A stretch of DNA of 32,497 nucleotides from Nonomuraea aridisoli (GCF_003236395.1 NZ_POUD01000082.1:1-32497); one strand, 5' to 3'. Shown: positions 1 to 8,425, counted from the first letter of the stretch. Notes: a model not told the origin generated them from the sequence alone. Numbers and translations: made by a program.

Positions 1-292
1 CCCCCCATCCCCTGGCCGCGCGGCCGGCCCAGCCAGCAGACGCAGTGGTGGGTCGCCACCGGAGGCAGAGCACTTTGATCATCGGCCAACCCGAGATGCC
101 CACTCGTCATCGGGAGGCTGGGCGCCAACTCGATGACGCGTGCCTGTCTCCCTGGCCACCCGAGCGACATGACAAGTCAGCCCACGCCTCTTCTTTGCCG
201 TCGGCCTCTGCCGCCTGGAGTCGGTACGCCACCCGACGCGGCGGGCGGTGTCGCCCGCCAAACGACAGCGCCCGCGGAGCCGGTCAACCGCC

Positions 293-383
293 GTGCTGCT
301 CGGCGATAAGGAGGCCGTCGCGATCGCGGTCGGGCTCGGCCGCTGGCGGGGGCATCGAGGAGACGTCGGTGTCCCTCATGCCG
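293..383 (+). pseudogene. remnant of a WYL-domain transcriptional regulator
   Basis: One frame reads LLGDKEAVAIAVGL. The next frame continues AAGGGIEETSV from about 339. Joined, they match the region of YafY/DeoR-type HTH-WYL regulators where a 'DDEEAVAIAVGLR' stretch is followed by 'AA.G...GIEE.S'. The shift between frames is about two missing bases near 337. Neither the HTH upstream nor the WYL domain downstream can be found. This is family-level recognition from memory of a roughly 28-residue stretch, so it supports a decayed fragment, not a gene. Confidence 0.45.
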
Positions 384-880
384 GGCTGTCGGTCTACGTG
401 AAGACGATTCGGCAAGGGGCAGCCAGGCCGAACTCGCCCAGTGAAAGCACGCTTGGACACCGGCGACGACGAACCCCGCAGCCGCTTGACACCCCCGCTC
501 ACAACCGGCCGCTGCGAGACAACCGCATTTCCCGGCGGCACGCTCAGCAACCAAGGCCGTGCCTCCCCTGACACCCGAGTAGCGATCCAAGTCTCCGCGG
601 CGCCCCCAAACATTGCGGTTCCCACATGCCACCGACTCGCAGCAGCCCCTCAACGCCAGTCCCAGCGGCGAGCACCTGATGCACGACGGGAGAATCGTGC
701 ACCAACTCGGCTTGGGCGGCAACGTCCGCGAGACGCCCTTCGCCCGGTGGTTGTTGGCGACGATTCCGCGTCCACGCCCGATCCGCGTCGCCGTCCGATC
801 CGAGTCATGGCTGCCAGGAGCGGGCCGCCCGCGGTCGCGCCACTCTGCGGCGACGCCGAACCGCCATCCCTGCTGCGCCG

Positions 881-896
881 TGTTTCACGTGAAACA
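881..896. promoter_or_regulatory. parS site 1 (ParB binding)
   Basis: Perfect 16-bp palindrome TGTTTCACGTGAAACA, the bacterial parS consensus. ParB, encoded about 3 kb away, is expected to load here and spread to form the origin segregation complex. It lies in non-coding, decayed sequence. Confidence 0.95.
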
Positions 897-1081
897 TGGC
901 TCCCCCACGGACAGCGCAGCGCTTGGCCCGCGTGTCGGTCGGCACGGCTTCCGCTCACTACGGCCGTTCATCCCAACGCCCAGAACGAATCGCCGAAGCC
1001 GCGACATCGGCGATCTCAACGAGCCTGCGGAGGCGCCATCGCATCGGACCGCGGACGCGCGCGCAAGGTGCGTCCGGCGTA

Positions 1082-1097
1082 TGTTTCACGTGAAACA
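1082..1097. promoter_or_regulatory. parS site 2 (ParB binding)
   Basis: Second perfect TGTTTCACGTGAAACA palindrome, 201 bp from the first. Both copies are intact although the flanking DNA has lost coding capacity, which suggests selection acts on the sites themselves. Confidence 0.95.
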
Positions 1098-1281
1098 TAC
1101 GCCGACTGCCACGTGGCCCGCTACGAAGGTTCGACCGATGACATGCGCTCATCATCCGTGGTCCACCCGGCATGGCACTCACCAATCGCGCCACTCTCAG
1201 CGGAAACCGACGGCGACACCCGAAAAAGCGGCCCCGCAGTCCTCCGCGCCGCCGGCAAGCCGATAACCCTCAGGGACAGCC

Positions 1282-1464
1282 AGTCTGCTGCTGCAGGAAC
1301 GGCTGGTCGCTCTCACCCCCCACGAACTGCGGGGGCACGCGCTCGGCCTGCACTCCTCCGGGATGCCGTCGCGGGCGAGGTGTGCTGAGCGACGGCGCCC
1401 GCCAGGACCGCTCCGACGCCCTGCATGGTCATCACCTTCTACGCATGGCAGCCAGCAGCCTGGG
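1282..1464 (+). pseudogene. MFS transporter remnant with internal inversion
   Basis: The plus strand reads SLLLQER then LTPHELRGHALGLHSSGM (to 1365), a stretch typical of actinobacterial major facilitator superfamily transporters. The native continuation, MTMQGVGAVLAGAVAQHT followed by SPATA, is present but on the minus strand, reading from 1432 back to 1364. After 1433 the plus strand again gives a plausible downstream piece (MAASSLG). The simplest reading is a roughly 69-bp inversion inside a decaying MFS gene. The rest of the transporter, normally about 400 residues, is not recognisable. Family assignment rests on motif recall. Confidence 0.6.
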
Positions 1465-1858
1465 CCGCCAACGGAAAACAAGCATCAGCGCAGCAGCTAG
1501 AGAACACGCCCGCGCACGCCACCAGAATCACCGCTGAATGCTCGCCCCCTCGGCAGCGCGTCCTTTGCCCAAGACCGAAGCGGTGGTCCCCAAGCTCACG
1601 TTCCCCCGCGCCCCTGTCCCCGTTCCGGGGCAGCGCAGTGGACAGATAGCGCGGCACCCAGACGGGGGAAGGGTGTAGGAGCCAGCGTGAGTCATGCGAG
1701 GTAAGCGTCAGGAACGAGGAATCCTCCGTCGACCCCGGCACGATCCCTGGCTGAGCCGTGCCCCGAAACCGGTGTGCCACAGCCTCGCAAGCTCAATACA
1801 AAGGCAGGCGCAGGCGGCACAAATTCCGCTGACACGTGACAGCTACCGAAAGCCCCGC

Positions 1859-1921
1859 CACCGAGGCGTTGACCACCCGGAGTCCGCCGAGTCCCCGCAC
1901 CCGCAGGTCGCGGTCGACAGG
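1859..1921 (-). pseudogene. C-terminal remnant of a GMC oxidoreductase
   Basis: The minus strand encodes DLRVRGLGGLRVVNASV preceded by a PV-D pair. This closely resembles the conserved C-terminal signature of glucose-methanol-choline FAD oxidoreductases ('VDP.LRVHGV.GLRVADASVMP'). The usual following segment (P..SGNTNA..) and the upstream catalytic His region are absent, and no start or ribosome site fits. It looks like a relic of about 20 residues. Confidence 0.45.
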
Positions 1922-1923
1922 CG

Positions 1924-3611
1924 ATGCGGCGCCGAGATAGCCGGATGCGCCTGCTACGGCGTTCATGTGGGCGACGCCCTCCCGGTCGCACAACCAGCCG
2001 AGCCGGGCGAGCCGACGAATCATCGCCTGCTTCTGGACGCGGCGCGCATCGCATCATCTCGCTGCCTCATGGGACACACATGTAGCAGCCACAGCTGTAA
2101 CCGGGCCGATCAGCCATCACCGGCAGCGCCACGCGGCGGACCCATATGACAAGAGCACGCTCGTCCCTGCGTCTGTGGGACGTACGCATGCTCATCCCTA
2201 GCGCCTGCGGGACGTGCGCATGCTCCCAACCACACCGCTGCCCCCCTCACATGCGTGCGGCGCGATCCGCCACACGCGCATGCCGCCGGCTTCTCAGATC
2301 GGCGCGCTCCAGCGATGAGGCGCCCGCAATGCGGCGTTCACGGCGAGCGACACGCTCGTGCAGTTGAGGGGGGCGTAGCGTCACCGGCTAATACGGATCG
2401 CGCGATGCTGACATCGCCAGATGCAGCCGTCGTCAGACGATGCGGTGCTGACAAGTCCCGGTCGGGCCCATGCACATGCTCGCGCAGGCCGATGCCCTCC
2501 TTCCCGACGACTGGGATCAGGCGATGCGCCCCGTCGCAGGTTCGTGCGACGCAAGCAGAGCGCCTGCGATCGACCGTCCCCGATCTCGCGGCCACGCCAT
2601 GAGAAACCGCCCTGTCCCTCGGGGGCCCACGCCAGGCCGAAATCGCTGGTCCTCTCCATTGGATGAGGCAATCACATCCACCCCGCCGCCGCCCTGCGCA
2701 TCTGCGCCACCACGTTGCCAGCCCGCGCGACGCAACTGCGTCCCGGCGAGATCAAGCGATGCCGGCATTTGGATGCGGGAGTGGGCCGCCCATGCGCCGC
2801 GCATCTGCTCCGGTGATGCAGGCGTGCCCGAACGCCACGAGCTTCTCCACGGGCGATCATAGGCCCGGCACCCGCACCTGAACTCTGTGCCCTCGGACGT
2901 CCTGACATGCACAACGCAGGAGCCACCAAGGTCTGATCACGCGCGCCAGGATCGCGGATCCGATCCGCCCATGCGGCGCGGCCGGCTCATGACCCGACGA
3001 GCGCAGTGCCCAGTGAACGCGGTACCCTCCGATCCGACTCTGCCAGCACGATCCCGTCAATTGCTGCGCGGTGGTGCCCGTTGGCTCATGGGACGCTGCT
3101 TAGCATGGGGCCATCACGCGAGAGCGGTCACTTCATGATGCGGGGTCCAGACCATGCGGGCATCGCGTGAGGCGGTGAGCCCTGTCATTACCCTGCGGCG
3201 GAACGTACGCCCGAGGGTCGGGTAGAGCATGCGTCGTACTCATCGCCTGGTGCCGTTATGCGCCCCCACATTGCTGAGACCTCCAGCCCCGTGCGGACGC
3301 CCGCGAGGCCCAGGACGATTGCGCGTGTTTCGCATACCGGCACCTGACCACTCAGTGGACGCACCCCCCGCGCTCAGACGCCCTGCGATGTTGGGTGATA
3401 CGACGAAGCCCGGCGCGGTGCAATCAAGAGGCGGCGATATCTCGGCATGCGGGTCACCCATGCGGCGCGGTATGGGAATGGGAGACGGCCCACCTCGTGA
3501 GTGTCGCCTATTCGAGGTGTGGTGTGTGCGGTGCAGGCGTCGGGGCGGCGTGAGGGCTGGATGCGGGCACGCCAGGCGTGCGACTGGGGGGAGGGAGGAG
3601 TGGGGATGCGG
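1924..3611 (+). repeat. strand-biased dispersed ATGCGG words
   Basis: ATGCGG occurs on the plus strand at 1924, 2329, 2440, 2773, 2971, 3138, 3154, 3447, 3460, 3561 and 3606. I saw no CCGCAT (the same word on the other strand) in the interval and no ATGCGG in bases 1-1900. Two copies share the 14-mer CCCATGCGGCGCGG (2968-2981 and 3457-3470), and a near copy is at 2789. A further local duplication, CTG-GGGACGT-CGCATGCTC, lies at 2173-2193 and 2205-2225. For a base composition near 70% GC, fewer than one chance copy per strand is expected. Function unknown. Confidence 0.6.
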
Positions 3612-3753
3612 TGTGACTGGGTAGGAGCTGGCGATTCACTGCGGGAAGTAGGAGCTTTACCCAGGAAAGTCGGGGCCTGATGGCCGGTGCTGCCCTCGAG
3701 AGTGGGCAAGGGCAGTGGACGGCCAGCGTTATTCGCTGGGGCTGCCACAGCGA

Positions 3754-3769
3754 TGTTTCACGTGAAACA
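3754..3769. promoter_or_regulatory. parS site 3 (ParB binding)
   Basis: Perfect TGTTTCACGTGAAACA, 24 bp beyond the parB stop codon. It sits just downstream of the parAB genes. Confidence 0.95.
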
Positions 3770-3793
3770 ACGGCACGTTCCCGTGAGACAGGG

Positions 3794-4762
3794 TCAGTTC
3801 TCGGCCTCGCGCATCGCTCGGGCCGCATCCGGAGCCATGGTGCCGATGATGCGCTCCAGGTCGTCGATCGTGGCGAACTCCACCACGATGCGCCCCTTGC
3901 GCCGTCCCAAGTCCACCTTGACCTTGGTCTCGAAATGGTCCGAGAGCCGGTCGGCGAGGTGGGTCAGGCCGGGAGCGGTCGGCTTGGGGGTCTGCCGCTC
4001 GCGTACGGGCTTCTTCACCGCCGCCTGGGCGCTCCCCATGGAGACGATCTCCTCCACCGCCCGTACGGAGAGCAGCTCCGCGACGATGCGCTTGGCCAGC
4101 TTGATCTGCTCCTCGGCACTGTCCAGCCCGAGCAGCGCGCGCGCGTGGCCCGCGGTCACGCGGGTACCGGCCGCCACGTGCAACTGGACTTCGGAGGGCA
4201 GCTTGAGCAGCCGCAGCGTGTTGGTGATGTGCGAACGGGAACGACCGAGCTTCTTCGCCAGCTGATCATGCGTAGCCTGGAAATCGTCCAGCAGTTGTTG
4301 GTACGCCGCCGCCTCTTCCAGAGGGTTCAGTTCCTGGCGCTGGAGGTTCTCGATGAGCGCGTCGCGCAGGAGCTCGTCGTCCTGCGTGTTGCGCACGATC
4401 GCGGGAACCGGATCGAGGCCGACCTGCTTGCAGGCCCGCCAACGCCGCTCCCCCATGATCAACTCGTACTCGCCACCGCCCACCGGCCGGACCACGATGG
4501 GCTGCAGCAGGCCGACCTCGCGGATCGACTCCGCCAGCTCCTTCAGCGCCTCATCGTCGAAGACCTTACGCGGCTGCCGAGGGTTGGGCACAATCGCGGC
4601 CAACGGGACTTCTCTGAAGTACGCTCCGGCGATCGGCTTGGGACCCGTCTCCCCCGCTGAACCGTTCGCCGGGGCCGACGTCGTCCCCGGGCCGTCAACG
4701 ATGGGACCGGTCGGGATGAGCGCCCCGAGCCCCTTGCCCAATCCCCGCCGCTGCTGACTCAC
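3794..4762 (-). CDS. parB: chromosome partitioning protein ParB
   Basis: ParB binds parS, hydrolyses CTP, slides along DNA and organises the origin for segregation by ParA. The 322-residue product starts with the typical GLGKGLGALIP segment. It has the CTP-pocket motifs GERRWRA and ENLQRQELNPLEEA, a helix-turn-helix (LAKKLGRSRSHITNTLRLLKL region), and a C-terminal dimerisation part ending in RAMREAEN. I chose the GTG start at 4762 because GAGGAGA lies 7 bases upstream. The longer in-frame extension toward 4921 is Arg/Ser-rich and unlike ParB. It follows parA on the same strand after about 180 bases, so it may share parA's transcript or have its own promoter there. Confidence 0.97.
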   Translation of the reverse strand: MSQQRRGLGKGLGALIPTGPIVDGPGTTSAPANGSAGETGPKPIAGAYFREVPLAAIVPNPRQPRKVFDDEALKELAESIREVGLLQPIVVRPVGGGEYELIMGERRWRACKQVGLDPVPAIVRNTQDDELLRDALIENLQRQELNPLEEAAAYQQLLDDFQATHDQLAKKLGRSRSHITNTLRLLKLPSEVQLHVAAGTRVTAGHARALLGLDSAEEQIKLAKRIVAELLSVRAVEEIVSMGSAQAAVKKPVRERQTPKPTAPGLTHLADRLSDHFETKVKVDLGRRKGRIVVEFATIDDLERIIGTMAPDAARAMREAEN

Positions 4763-4943
4763 TGCGTCTCCTCGTCCACCCGGTCGATTCCGGTCACTCC
4801 AGGAGAGGTTACCGTTGCGGACCCGGCGGAGTGCCCGCTCGCCACACACCGTCCCGCTGGATTTACACCGACATGCCACAAATCCGCGAGCGGTGGTGGA
4901 CGACGCCCGGCCGTCCACCACGACGGCGTGGGCCTGGGCCCGT

Positions 4944-5870
4944 TCAGGAGACGGTGGCGCGGTGGGCGATCTCGCGGGCGGCGTCCATGTACGCCATCGC
5001 CCCGCTCGAGCCCGGGTCGTACGTCATCACCGACTGGCCGTAGCTGGGCGCTTCCGACAGCCGGACGCTACGCGGGATGACCGTCTTGAGCACCGTGTCG
5101 CCGAAGTGCGACCGCACCTCTTCGGCCACCTGTGACGCCAGCCGGGTGCGGCCGTCGTACATCGTCAGGACGATGGTGGACAGGCGCAGGGTCGGGTTCA
5201 GGTGGGCGCGGATCAGGTCGACGTTCCGCAACAGCTGTCCGAGGCCCTCCAGCGCGTAGTACTCACACTGGATGGGGATCATGACCTCGTCCGCGGCGAC
5301 GAGCGCGTTGACCGTCAGCAGGCCGAGCGACGGCGGGCAGTCGATCACGATGTAGTCGAACTCCACCGCCTCGTACGCCGCCAGCGCCCGCCGCAGCCGC
5401 GCCTCCCGCGCCACCAGGGAGACCAGCTCGATCTCCGCGCCGGCCAGGTCGATGGTGGCGGGGGCGCAATAGAGGTTGGGCATGTCGGGGACCTGCTTGA
5501 CGATGTCCGCCATGGGAAGATCGTCCACCAGCACCTGGTACACGTCGGGCACATCGCCACGGTGCTCGGTGGCCAAAGCGGTGGAGGCGTTGCCCTGGGG
5601 GTCGAGGTCGACCACGAGGACCCGCTGCCCGTGCATCGACAGGGCGGCGGCAATGTTGACCGAGGTGGTGGTCTTTCCCACGCCACCCTTCTGGTTCGCC
5701 ACCGCGATCACTCGGGTCTTGGACGGACGCGGCCAGAGAGCGTCGCCATCGCCAGGGGTCTCGCCGGTCTGGGCCGCCATCGGGGTGGCAGATGTTTCAC
5801 GTGAAACCACTGAGCTGAGCGCCTCTCGTACCAACGGCGAATCACCGGGGGTCAGGGGGGTCTGGGTCAC
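4944..5870 (-). CDS. parA: chromosome partitioning ATPase ParA
   Basis: ParA is a deviant Walker ATPase that binds DNA non-specifically and moves ParB-parS complexes. The sequence shows the deviant Walker A KGGVGKTT, the A' motif DLDPQGNAS and Walker B IVIDCPPSLG. I start it at the GTG at 5870, with GAAAGGA 8 bases upstream; the ATG at 5879 has no room for a ribosome site. An in-frame GTG at 6011 (overlap-adjacent to rsmG) has an excellent AAGGAGG, but codons between 6011 and 5880 have only about 57% G/C at third positions, unlike real genes here. That stretch is probably leader, although a longer ParA cannot be excluded. A parS site lies within the N-terminal codons. Confidence 0.95.
   Translation of the reverse strand: MTQTPLTPGDSPLVREALSSVVSRETSATPMAAQTGETPGDGDALWPRPSKTRVIAVANQKGGVGKTTTSVNIAAALSMHGQRVLVVDLDPQGNASTALATEHRGDVPDVYQVLVDDLPMADIVKQVPDMPNLYCAPATIDLAGAEIELVSLVAREARLRRALAAYEAVEFDYIVIDCPPSLGLLTVNALVAADEVMIPIQCEYYALEGLGQLLRNVDLIRAHLNPTLRLSTIVLTMYDGRTRLASQVAEEVRSHFGDTVLKTVIPRSVRLSEAPSYGQSVMTYDPGSSGAMAYMDAAREIAHRATVS
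5793..5808. promoter_or_regulatory. parS site 4, inside parA
   Basis: TGTTTCACGTGAAACC, 15 of 16 bases of the parS palindrome, embedded in the 5' part of parA and read as VSRETS in the protein. ParB bound here could affect parAB expression. Confidence 0.9.
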
Positions 5871-6016
5871 GATGGCCATCCTTTCAACCAGTGGTGTGCC
5901 GGTGCCGGGAATTCGCTGTCGCGACACGCCCATTTCGGGCCAGCCAACCCCGGTTGGACTCTCAGACGGACGGCTTGCCGGCCAGCCAAGACCACTTGAT
6001 GTGACTGGCACAACCG

Positions 6017-6691
6017 TCACCTCCTTCGTCGCCGCCTCGCTGCTCGCTCCGGCGGGCGACCCGCTACCACCCGAACCAATGTTGCAGGCGGCTCGACCTT
6101 ACCGCGCCCGACGGTGACAAGCTCAGCCGTTCGCGCCCCGCTGGCGCGTAGCGCGGTCTCCGCCTCGGCGAGCTCTTCGGCCGCCCGCTCCCCTTTCATC
6201 GCGATGAGCTCGCCGCCCTCGCGGAGCAGCGGCATCGCCCAGGTGAGGAGACGATCGAGCGGCGCCACCGCACGGGCACTGGCGACGTCGAACTCACGTT
6301 TGCCCGCGAGCTCCTCCGCCCGCCCGCGCAGCACTTCGACGTTGCCGAGCTTGAGCGCCTCGACACTCTCCTCCAGGAAGACGGTACGCCTCAGCAGCGG
6401 TTCCAGCAGCGTGACCGTGATATCCGGCCGGACGATCGCCAGCACCAGCCCGGGCAGGCCGGCGCCCGACCCGATGTCCACCAGCCGTACGTCGGGCGGC
6501 ACGACCTCGGCCACGACCGCGCAGTTGAGCAGGTGGCGATCCCAGATTCGCGGCACCTCCCGTGGGCCGAGCAGCCCACGGACGACACCGGGACCCGCGA
6601 GCAGCCCGGCGAACGCGTTCGCGCGACCCCAGGCCTCCCCGGTGAAAACGTCCCGCGCAATGTCCGGCGGCTCCGGAAGCTCTTCGCTCAC
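6017..6691 (-). CDS. rsmG: 16S rRNA (guanine-527-N7) methyltransferase RsmG
   Basis: Methylates G527 of 16S rRNA using S-adenosylmethionine. The 224-residue product has the SAM-binding motif VDIGSGAGLPGLVLAI and the family segments PREVPRIWDRHLLN and FDVASARAVAPLDRLL, and it ends in a run of arginines. The GTG at 6691 is chosen because the protein then begins near the family's usual N-terminus (SEELPEPPDIARDVF). An in-frame GTG at 6763 would add 24 residues with mixed third-position use (13 of 24 G/C), so that stretch is probably not coding. Its TGA overlaps a GTG in the parA leader (GTGA). Confidence 0.93.
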   Translation of the reverse strand: MSEELPEPPDIARDVFTGEAWGRANAFAGLLAGPGVVRGLLGPREVPRIWDRHLLNCAVVAEVVPPDVRLVDIGSGAGLPGLVLAIVRPDITVTLLEPLLRRTVFLEESVEALKLGNVEVLRGRAEELAGKREFDVASARAVAPLDRLLTWAMPLLREGGELIAMKGERAAEELAEAETALRASGARTAELVTVGRGKVEPPATLVRVVAGRPPERAARRRRRR

Positions 6692-6876
6692 TGGTCGGCT
6701 GGCCCTTTCTGGGACTGGTCGGCCCTGATCGGATGGGTGGGTGAAAAGAGATCGGGTCTTCACCCAAGGCTACGGGTGAGATCACAAGGGAAGACTAGCG
6801 GGCCAGGGTGAAGGCGGCCTGTGAGCGCGTCACCGCGCACGATCGTTACCCCACATCCACCTAAGAAGTCACGTAC

Positions 6877-6890
6877 AGCGATAAATCGCT
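6877..6890. promoter_or_regulatory. small perfect inverted repeat upstream of rsmG
   Basis: AGCGAT-AA-ATCGCT in the gap between jag and rsmG. It is in an AT-richer pocket and could be an operator in the rsmG promoter region, or chance. Nothing in the window names a binding protein. Confidence 0.3.
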
Positions 6891-6903
6891 ACAAAATGCG
6901 AAA

Positions 6904-6940
6904 CGGCCGTCCGCCACGCGCGACGGCGGGCGGACGGCCG
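6904..6940 (-). terminator. hairpin terminator after jag
   Basis: Perfect 12-bp arms CGGCCGTCCGCC / GGCGGACGGCCG with a 13-base loop. Read on the minus strand, the hairpin follows jag and is trailed by TTTCGCATTTTGT, a loose U tract. It would end the rpmH-rnpA-yidD-yidC-jag transcript before rsmG. Confidence 0.75.
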
Positions 6941-6961
6941 GATCAGACGGCGTGAAGCGCC

Positions 6962-7450
6962 TCAGGCGGGCAGGACCACGACGTACCGGTGGGGCTCCTC
7001 CCCTTCGGACTCGCTGCGGAGCCCGGCGGCCGCCACCGCGTCGTGGACGATCTTCCGCTCGAACGGCGTCATCGGCTGCAGCGACTTGGGCTCGCCGCGT
7101 TCCTTGACCTGGTTGGCGATCTCCGTGCCGAGCTTGCTGAGCTCGGCGCGGCGCCGCTCGCGGTAGCCGGCCACGTCGAGCATGAGCCTCGAACGTTCGC
7201 CGGTCTGGCGGTGCACGGCCAGCCGGGTCAGCTCCTGCAGGGCCTCCAGGACCTCTCCCCCAGGCCCCACCAGCTCGGTGCCCTTCACTCCCACGACGGA
7301 GACGAGGGCACGGTCGCCCTCGACGTCCATGTCGATGTCGCCGTCGATGTCGGCGATGTCGAGAAGGCCCTCGACGTAGTCGGCAGCGATCTCGCCTTCC
7401 TGCTCCAGCGCAGTGATGTCAGGAGCCTTCTCCTGCTCGGCCTCGGTCAT
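6962..7450 (-). CDS. jag: Jag/KhpB family RNA-binding protein (KH + R3H)
   Basis: A 162-residue protein of the Jag/SpoIIIJ-associated (KhpB) family, thought to bind RNA. An acidic N-terminal third is followed by a KH-like domain (GEVLEALQELTRLAVHRQ) and a C-terminal R3H domain with the R-x3-H core (ERKIVHDAV) and the PHRYVVVLP ending. The separate Jag-N domain seen in Firmicutes is absent, as in other actinobacterial forms. The ATG at 7450 is preceded by AAGGAGAGG. A GTG at 7474 overlapping the yidC stop is less likely because it would contain that ribosome site. It lies 20 bases after yidC. Confidence 0.93.
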   Translation of the reverse strand: MTEAEQEKAPDITALEQEGEIAADYVEGLLDIADIDGDIDMDVEGDRALVSVVGVKGTELVGPGGEVLEALQELTRLAVHRQTGERSRLMLDVAGYRERRRAELSKLGTEIANQVKERGEPKSLQPMTPFERKIVHDAVAAAGLRSESEGEEPHRYVVVLPA

Positions 7451-7470
7451 GGCCGGCCTCTCCTTCGTGT

Positions 7471-8421
7471 TCACGACTTCTTGCTGCCGGTGCGCTTGCT
7501 ACGGGGTTGCCTGCTCGGCTGCTGCCTAATGATCTTAGGCTCCGGAGGCGGCGGAGGGGCCTGCTCTTCCGGCTGGGTCTTACGGAGCTTCGCGATCAGG
7601 CCGGGCTTCGGCTGGACCGGGATGACGTTGCCCTTGGCGTCGTACTGCGGCATGGGGTGCCGGCTGTAGAACCAGTGCTGCTGACCGAGCGTCCACACGT
7701 TGGTGGTGACCCAGTAGAGGATCAGGCCGAGCGGGAAGTTCAGGCTGAAGAAGGCGAACAGCGGCGAGATGTACATCAGGATCTTCTGCTGCTGCGCCAT
7801 GGGGTTGTCCGGCATCTGCTGCATCGAGCGGGTGACGCTCTGCCGGACGGTGAGGAACGTGGTGAGGGAGCTGATCGCCACGAAGATCGCCAGAACCACC
7901 TTGGTGGTGACGGGGTTCGCGCTGAAGCCGATGATCTGCTCCGACGACATCCAGAAGTTCGCGGGCAGCGGAGCACCGAAGATGTGCGCCTTACGGGCGC
8001 TGTCGACGAGCTCCTGCGTCATGCCGTACTTCGCATGGCCGTCGGCCATGTTGTGGAGCACGGTGAACATGGAGATGAAGATCGGGAACTGGGCGAGCAC
8101 CGGGAGACAGCCGCCGAGCGGGTTGGCGCCCGCTCCTTGGTAGAGCGCCATGACCTCCTGGTTCATGCGCTGCTTGTCGTTCTTGTAGCGCTTGCGCAGT
8201 TCCTGAACCTTGGGGGCGAGTTCCTGCATCTTCCGCGACGAGCGCATCTGCTTGAGGAAGAGCGGGAAGATCAGGACCCTCATCAGCACGGTCAGCGTGA
8301 TGATCGTCAACGCCCAGGTCAGACCGCTGTCCGGGTCGAGGACCGTGCTGTATGCAGTATGGATCCAGATGATGACGTGGGCTACGGCTTGATACAGCCA
8401 GCTCAGCCAGGACAGCTCCAC
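7471..8421 (-). CDS. yidC: membrane protein insertase YidC
   Basis: Inserts and folds inner-membrane proteins, alone or with SecYEG. The 316-residue product has the YidC/Oxa1 architecture. A first membrane helix (YQAVAHVIIWIHTAYSTVL) precedes a second with the conserved groove arginine (LMRVLIFPLF). The charged cytoplasmic hairpin KMQELAPKVQELRKRYKND follows, then GGCLPVLAQFPIFISMF and two further C-terminal membrane segments ending ILYWVTTNVWTLGQQ. The tail is Pro-rich and very basic (RQPRSKRTGSKKS), as expected for ribosome contact. The GTG start has AAGGGAGA upstream. It follows yidD after 4 bases. Confidence 0.96.
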   Translation of the reverse strand: MELSWLSWLYQAVAHVIIWIHTAYSTVLDPDSGLTWALTIITLTVLMRVLIFPLFLKQMRSSRKMQELAPKVQELRKRYKNDKQRMNQEVMALYQGAGANPLGGCLPVLAQFPIFISMFTVLHNMADGHAKYGMTQELVDSARKAHIFGAPLPANFWMSSEQIIGFSANPVTTKVVLAIFVAISSLTTFLTVRQSVTRSMQQMPDNPMAQQQKILMYISPLFAFFSLNFPLGLILYWVTTNVWTLGQQHWFYSRHPMPQYDAKGNVIPVQPKPGLIAKLRKTQPEEQAPPPPPEPKIIRQQPSRQPRSKRTGSKKS

Positions 8422-8425
8422 CGAG

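Larger units (their letters stand above)
1..3793. other. gene-poor, decayed segment next to parB
   Basis: I find no intact gene here. Open frames on both strands are rich in Arg, Ser and Pro, lack plausible ribosome sites and show no recognisable domain along their length. Three short stretches do resemble known protein families (listed separately), each broken by frameshift, inversion or truncation, so this looks like decayed former coding DNA. Two perfect parS sites lie inside it and a third at its parB-side edge. Between about 1.9 and 3.6 kb the plus strand is full of ATGCGG-like words. The rest, including 2.0-3.7 kb, shows nothing else I can name. Confidence 0.7.

Noticed and set aside
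542..625. minus-strand MFGGAAETWIAT stretch resembling metabolite:H+ symporters
   Set aside because: Weak similarity over about 25 residues only; not enough to call a remnant.
441..1388. 315-codon plus-strand frame in the left segment
   Set aside because: Arg/Ser/Pro-rich, no ribosome site, crosses both parS sites and the MFS remnant in a different frame; not a gene.
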